Below, piece by piece: positions 32,774 to 34,609 of a stretch of DNA of 34,609 bases. The notes under the pieces are model-generated. The model was not told the origin of the DNA, searched no databases, and worked only from the letters and a program-made list of their open reading frames with translations. Location of the stretch: NCBI GenBank assembly GCA_009773495.1, contig WSXW01000020.1, positions 1 through 34,609 of the forward strand. Reading direction: 5' to 3'. The DNA is from Bacillota bacterium. GTDB lineage: Bacteria > Bacillota > UBA994. Each line of letters starts with the position of its first letter. Within the stretch, counting starts at the first letter, position 1. The translations under genes and the position numbers were made by a program.

Positions 32774-32930
32774 AAACAAACCCAAGGGCCAAGAGAAAAA
32801 ATCCCAGAACCATACTAAAAAGCAAACCCAGTCAGGTCTTAGTGCGTGGACGTGGGGGTTGATAGGAGCGGGGGTGGGGTTAGCCGGATGGTTCGTGATC
32901 CGTTTGATCAGTGGCATGATAGGAGGCTAA
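32766..32930 (+). CDS. 54-residue single-pass membrane protein in the hut operon
   Basis: A short reading frame starting MAKNKPKGQEKKSQNHTKKQ and ending in a glycine-rich hydrophobic helix (WTWGLIGAGVGLAGWFVIRL, about residues 28-47) and ISGMIGG. The lysine-rich N-terminus should stay in the cytoplasm. It overlaps the hutI stop by eight bases, and its stop codon lies just before the fchA start, with the fchA AGGAGG inside its last codons. The tight packing on both sides argues that it is translated. I recognise no family. Anchoring a hut enzyme or assisting histidine uptake are only guesses. Confidence 0.65.
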   Translation: MAKNKPKGQEKKSQNHTKKQTQSGLSAWTWGLIGAGVGLAGWFVIRLISGMIGG

Positions 32931-32931
32931 T

Positions 32932-33570
32932 ATGACGACATTTATTACAGAACAGAGCTTTAAAGACGTAATGGATTCCCTTGCGGCCTCAACTCCAGCA
33001 CCAGGGGGCGGTACAGCTGCTGCTTTGGCGGGGGTTATGGCGGCTTCACTGGTCCAAATGGTCGTTAATTTGACCCTAGGCAGAAAGAAGTACCAGCAAG
33101 TACAAGAGACAATGCAGGAATTATTGGTAAGAGCGTCTGAGCTACGGGGCCAATTGTCAGAGCTAGCCACAGAAGATGCACGCGCCTACGAAGAAGTAAT
33201 GCAGGCCTACAAGTTTCCTAAGGCCACTCCCGAGGAAGTGTCTACGCGCAATCAGGCTATTGAGAGAGCACTGCATGGTGCTGCCACTGTTCCCTTGCGT
33301 ACAGCACAAGCAGCCATGCAAGTACTCGACCTAACAGCACAAGTGGCTGAGGCAGGCAATAACAATGCACTCACCGACGCCGGTGTAGCATCACTCTTGG
33401 CTCATGCCGCGATACAGGCAGCTCTCTATAATGTACGTGTAAACATTACTATGCTGAACCCGCGCCCTACATGGGCTGAGGAAATGGAGAACACGGTTAA
33501 CGCCCTGGAAACAAGGGCCATAGAAGTGAGTAGTATGATAGCGACTACCGTTACCGGACAAATTACATAG
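32932..33570 (+). CDS. fchA: formiminotetrahydrofolate cyclodeaminase / methenyl-THF cyclohydrolase
   Basis: A 212-residue all-helical enzyme that releases ammonia from formimino-THF to give methenyl-THF; clostridial FchA also hydrolyses methenyl-THF to formyl-THF. The diagnostic start STPAPGGGTAAALAGVMAAS is at about residues 18-37. EAGNNNALTDAGVASLLAHA and NVRVNITML are conserved. AGGAGG lies five bases before the ATG. It stands between the small membrane protein and fhs, so the formimino carbon passes directly to formyl-THF and formate. Confidence 0.93.
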   Translation: MTTFITEQSFKDVMDSLAASTPAPGGGTAAALAGVMAASLVQMVVNLTLGRKKYQQVQETMQELLVRASELRGQLSELATEDARAYEEVMQAYKFPKATPEEVSTRNQAIERALHGAATVPLRTAQAAMQVLDLTAQVAEAGNNNALTDAGVASLLAHAAIQAALYNVRVNITMLNPRPTWAEEMENTVNALETRAIEVSSMIATTVTGQIT

Positions 33571-33587
33571 CGGAAGGACTGTGACAT

Positions 33588-34609
33588 ATGAAGTCAGATA
33601 TTGAAATTGCTCAAGAGGCTACTATGCAGCATATTGTTGAAGTGGCTAAATCTATTGGTCTAACTGAGGACGATCTAGAACTCTACGGCAAATACAAAGC
33701 AAAGGTATCGCCCGACGTGGCTAAGCGCTTGGCGAATAAACCTGATGGCAACCTCATTCTTATGACAGCCATCAACCCTACAGCAGCTGGCGAGGGCAAG
33801 ACGACCACTACAGTGGGCTTAGGGCAGGCCCTAGCTAAGCTAGGCAAGAAGGCGGCAATCGCTCTGCGTGAACCGTCTCTCGGTCCCAGCATGGGTATGA
33901 AGGGCGGCGCTGCGGGGGGAGGGTACTCTCAAGTAGTGCCCATGGAGGACATCAACTTACATTTCACGGGTGATCTCCACGCCATAACCACGGCTCACAA
34001 TATGTTGGCGGCTATTCTAGATAATCATCTTCATCACGGTAACGCGCTTAACATAGATACGCGCCGCATAGTCCTCCGGCGTGCTATGGATATGAACGAA
34101 AGAGCACTGCGTCACACCATCGTCGGCTTAGGTGGCAGAAACAACGGTGTACCGCGCGAGGACGGCTTCGATATTACCGTTGCCTCTGAGGTTATGGCTA
34201 TTCTGTGCTTGGCCGCAGATATCGTCGATCTCAAGGCCCGCCTAGCTAAAATGGTTGTGGCCTACACATTTGATCGCCAACCCGTAACCGTAGCCGACCT
34301 GAAAGTGGCAGGGGCCATGGCGGCACTGCTTAAAGATGCAATTAAGCCCAATTTAGTGCAAACGTTAGAGAATGTGCCTGCTTTTATTCACGGCGGCCCT
34401 TTCGCTAATATCGCGCACGGCTGCAATTCTGTGCAGGCTACAAAGTTAGCCTTAAAGGTCGCAGACTATGTCGTTACCGAAGCAGGCTTTGGTGCTGACC
34501 TCGGCGCTGAGAAGTTTTTCGATATTAAGTGCCGGTTTGCTGATCTTCGGCCCAAAGCAGTAGTGATTGTGGCCACGGCACGGGCCTTAAAACTACATGG
34601 TGGAGCCGA
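33588..34609 (+). CDS. fhs: formate-tetrahydrofolate ligase (partial, runs off the right edge)
   Basis: The first 340 codons of formyl-THF synthetase, about 60 per cent of the usual 556 residues, with no stop before the window ends. The ATP site [16 protein letters not shown] is near residue 67. [47 protein letters not shown] and [20 protein letters not shown] are all conserved. In histidine fermentation it runs from formyl-THF to formate and yields ATP; in acetogens it runs the other way. It lies 17 bases after fchA as part of the same operon. Confidence 0.95.
   Translation, partial: MKSDIEIAQEATMQHIVEVAKSIGLTEDDLELYGKYKAKVSPDVAKRLANKPDGNLILMTAINPTAAGEGKTTTTVGLGQALAKLGKKAAIALREPSLGPSMGMKGGAAGGGYSQVVPMEDINLHFTGDLHAITTAHNMLAAILDNHLHHGNALNIDTRRIVLRRAMDMNERALRHTIVGLGGRNNGVPREDGFDITVASEVMAILCLAADIVDLKARLAKMVVAYTFDRQPVTVADLKVAGAMAALLKDAIKPNLVQTLENVPAFIHGGPFANIAHGCNSVQATKLALKVADYVVTEAGFGADLGAEKFFDIKCRFADLRPKAVVIVATARALKLHGGA

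Noticed and set aside
1-34609. CRISPR arrays
   Set aside because: No regularly spaced direct repeats or cas genes were seen on either strand.

Overview
The window looks like chromosome from an endospore-forming Bacillota, most likely a clostridial-type anaerobe. SpoIIE and a SpoIIM-family protein indicate sporulation. A complete histidine-degradation operon ends in formate-tetrahydrofolate ligase, which suits fermentative, tetrahydrofolate-based one-carbon metabolism. Ribosome binding sites are strong AGGAGG types, and GTG and TTG starts are common. This placement is inferred from gene content; the window holds no rRNA or other phylogenetic marker.

Layout. (1) 1-800: the S1-domain gene yabR, then tRNA-Met(CAT) and tRNA-Lys(CTT). 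(2) 842-2713: a group II intron with its own reverse transcriptase/maturase, sitting just after the tRNA-Lys terminator, as group IIC introns do. (3) 2714-3405: non-coding or decayed DNA with several hairpins. (4) 3407-15108: an eleven-gene plus-strand operon headed by a three-half-site palindromic operator. It encodes a short citrate-synthase-fold protein, type I dehydroquinate dehydratase, a ThDP enzyme, a TctC/TctB/TctA tripartite transporter, a shikimate/quinate dehydrogenase, an IclR regulator, an acylating-type aldehyde dehydrogenase, an AP-endonuclease-2-type TIM barrel and FolD. (5) 15183-15220: a broken copy of the 3' half of tRNA-Lys. (6) 15370-19281: a UvrD/PcrA-like helicase convergent with a secreted 5'-nucleotidase carrying a LysM domain. 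(7) 19586-25904: the conserved core spoIIE-tilS-hpt-ftsH. (8) 25974-26549: a minus-strand SpoIIM/DUF95 protein. (9) 26636-34609: a CofE/FolC2-like ligase followed by hutH-hutU-ftcD-hutI-small membrane protein-fchA-fhs, with fhs running off the right edge.

In Bacillus subtilis the order is yabR-tRNA-Met-tRNA-spoIIE-...-tilS-hpt-ftsH. Here about 18.7 kb lies between the tRNA pair and spoIIE. Part of it (about 14.4 kb) is bracketed by tRNA-Lys and a tRNA-Lys 3' fragment, as in a tRNA-targeted island, although no integrase remains.

The most interesting content is the island operon. AroE-type and AroD-type enzymes with a dedicated transporter and regulator point to uptake and breakdown of quinate, shikimate or a similar cyclic hydroxy-acid. 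The added TIM-barrel enzyme, ThDP enzyme, acyl-CoA-type aldehyde dehydrogenase and citryl-CoA-lyase-like protein recall the logic of myo-inositol catabolism (IolG/IolE/IolD/IolA) and may form a non-aromatic route for these acids. That pathway is a hypothesis. The hut operon works as a unit: histidine to urocanate, imidazolonepropionate and formiminoglutamate, then transfer of the formimino group to tetrahydrofolate and release as formate with ATP formation.
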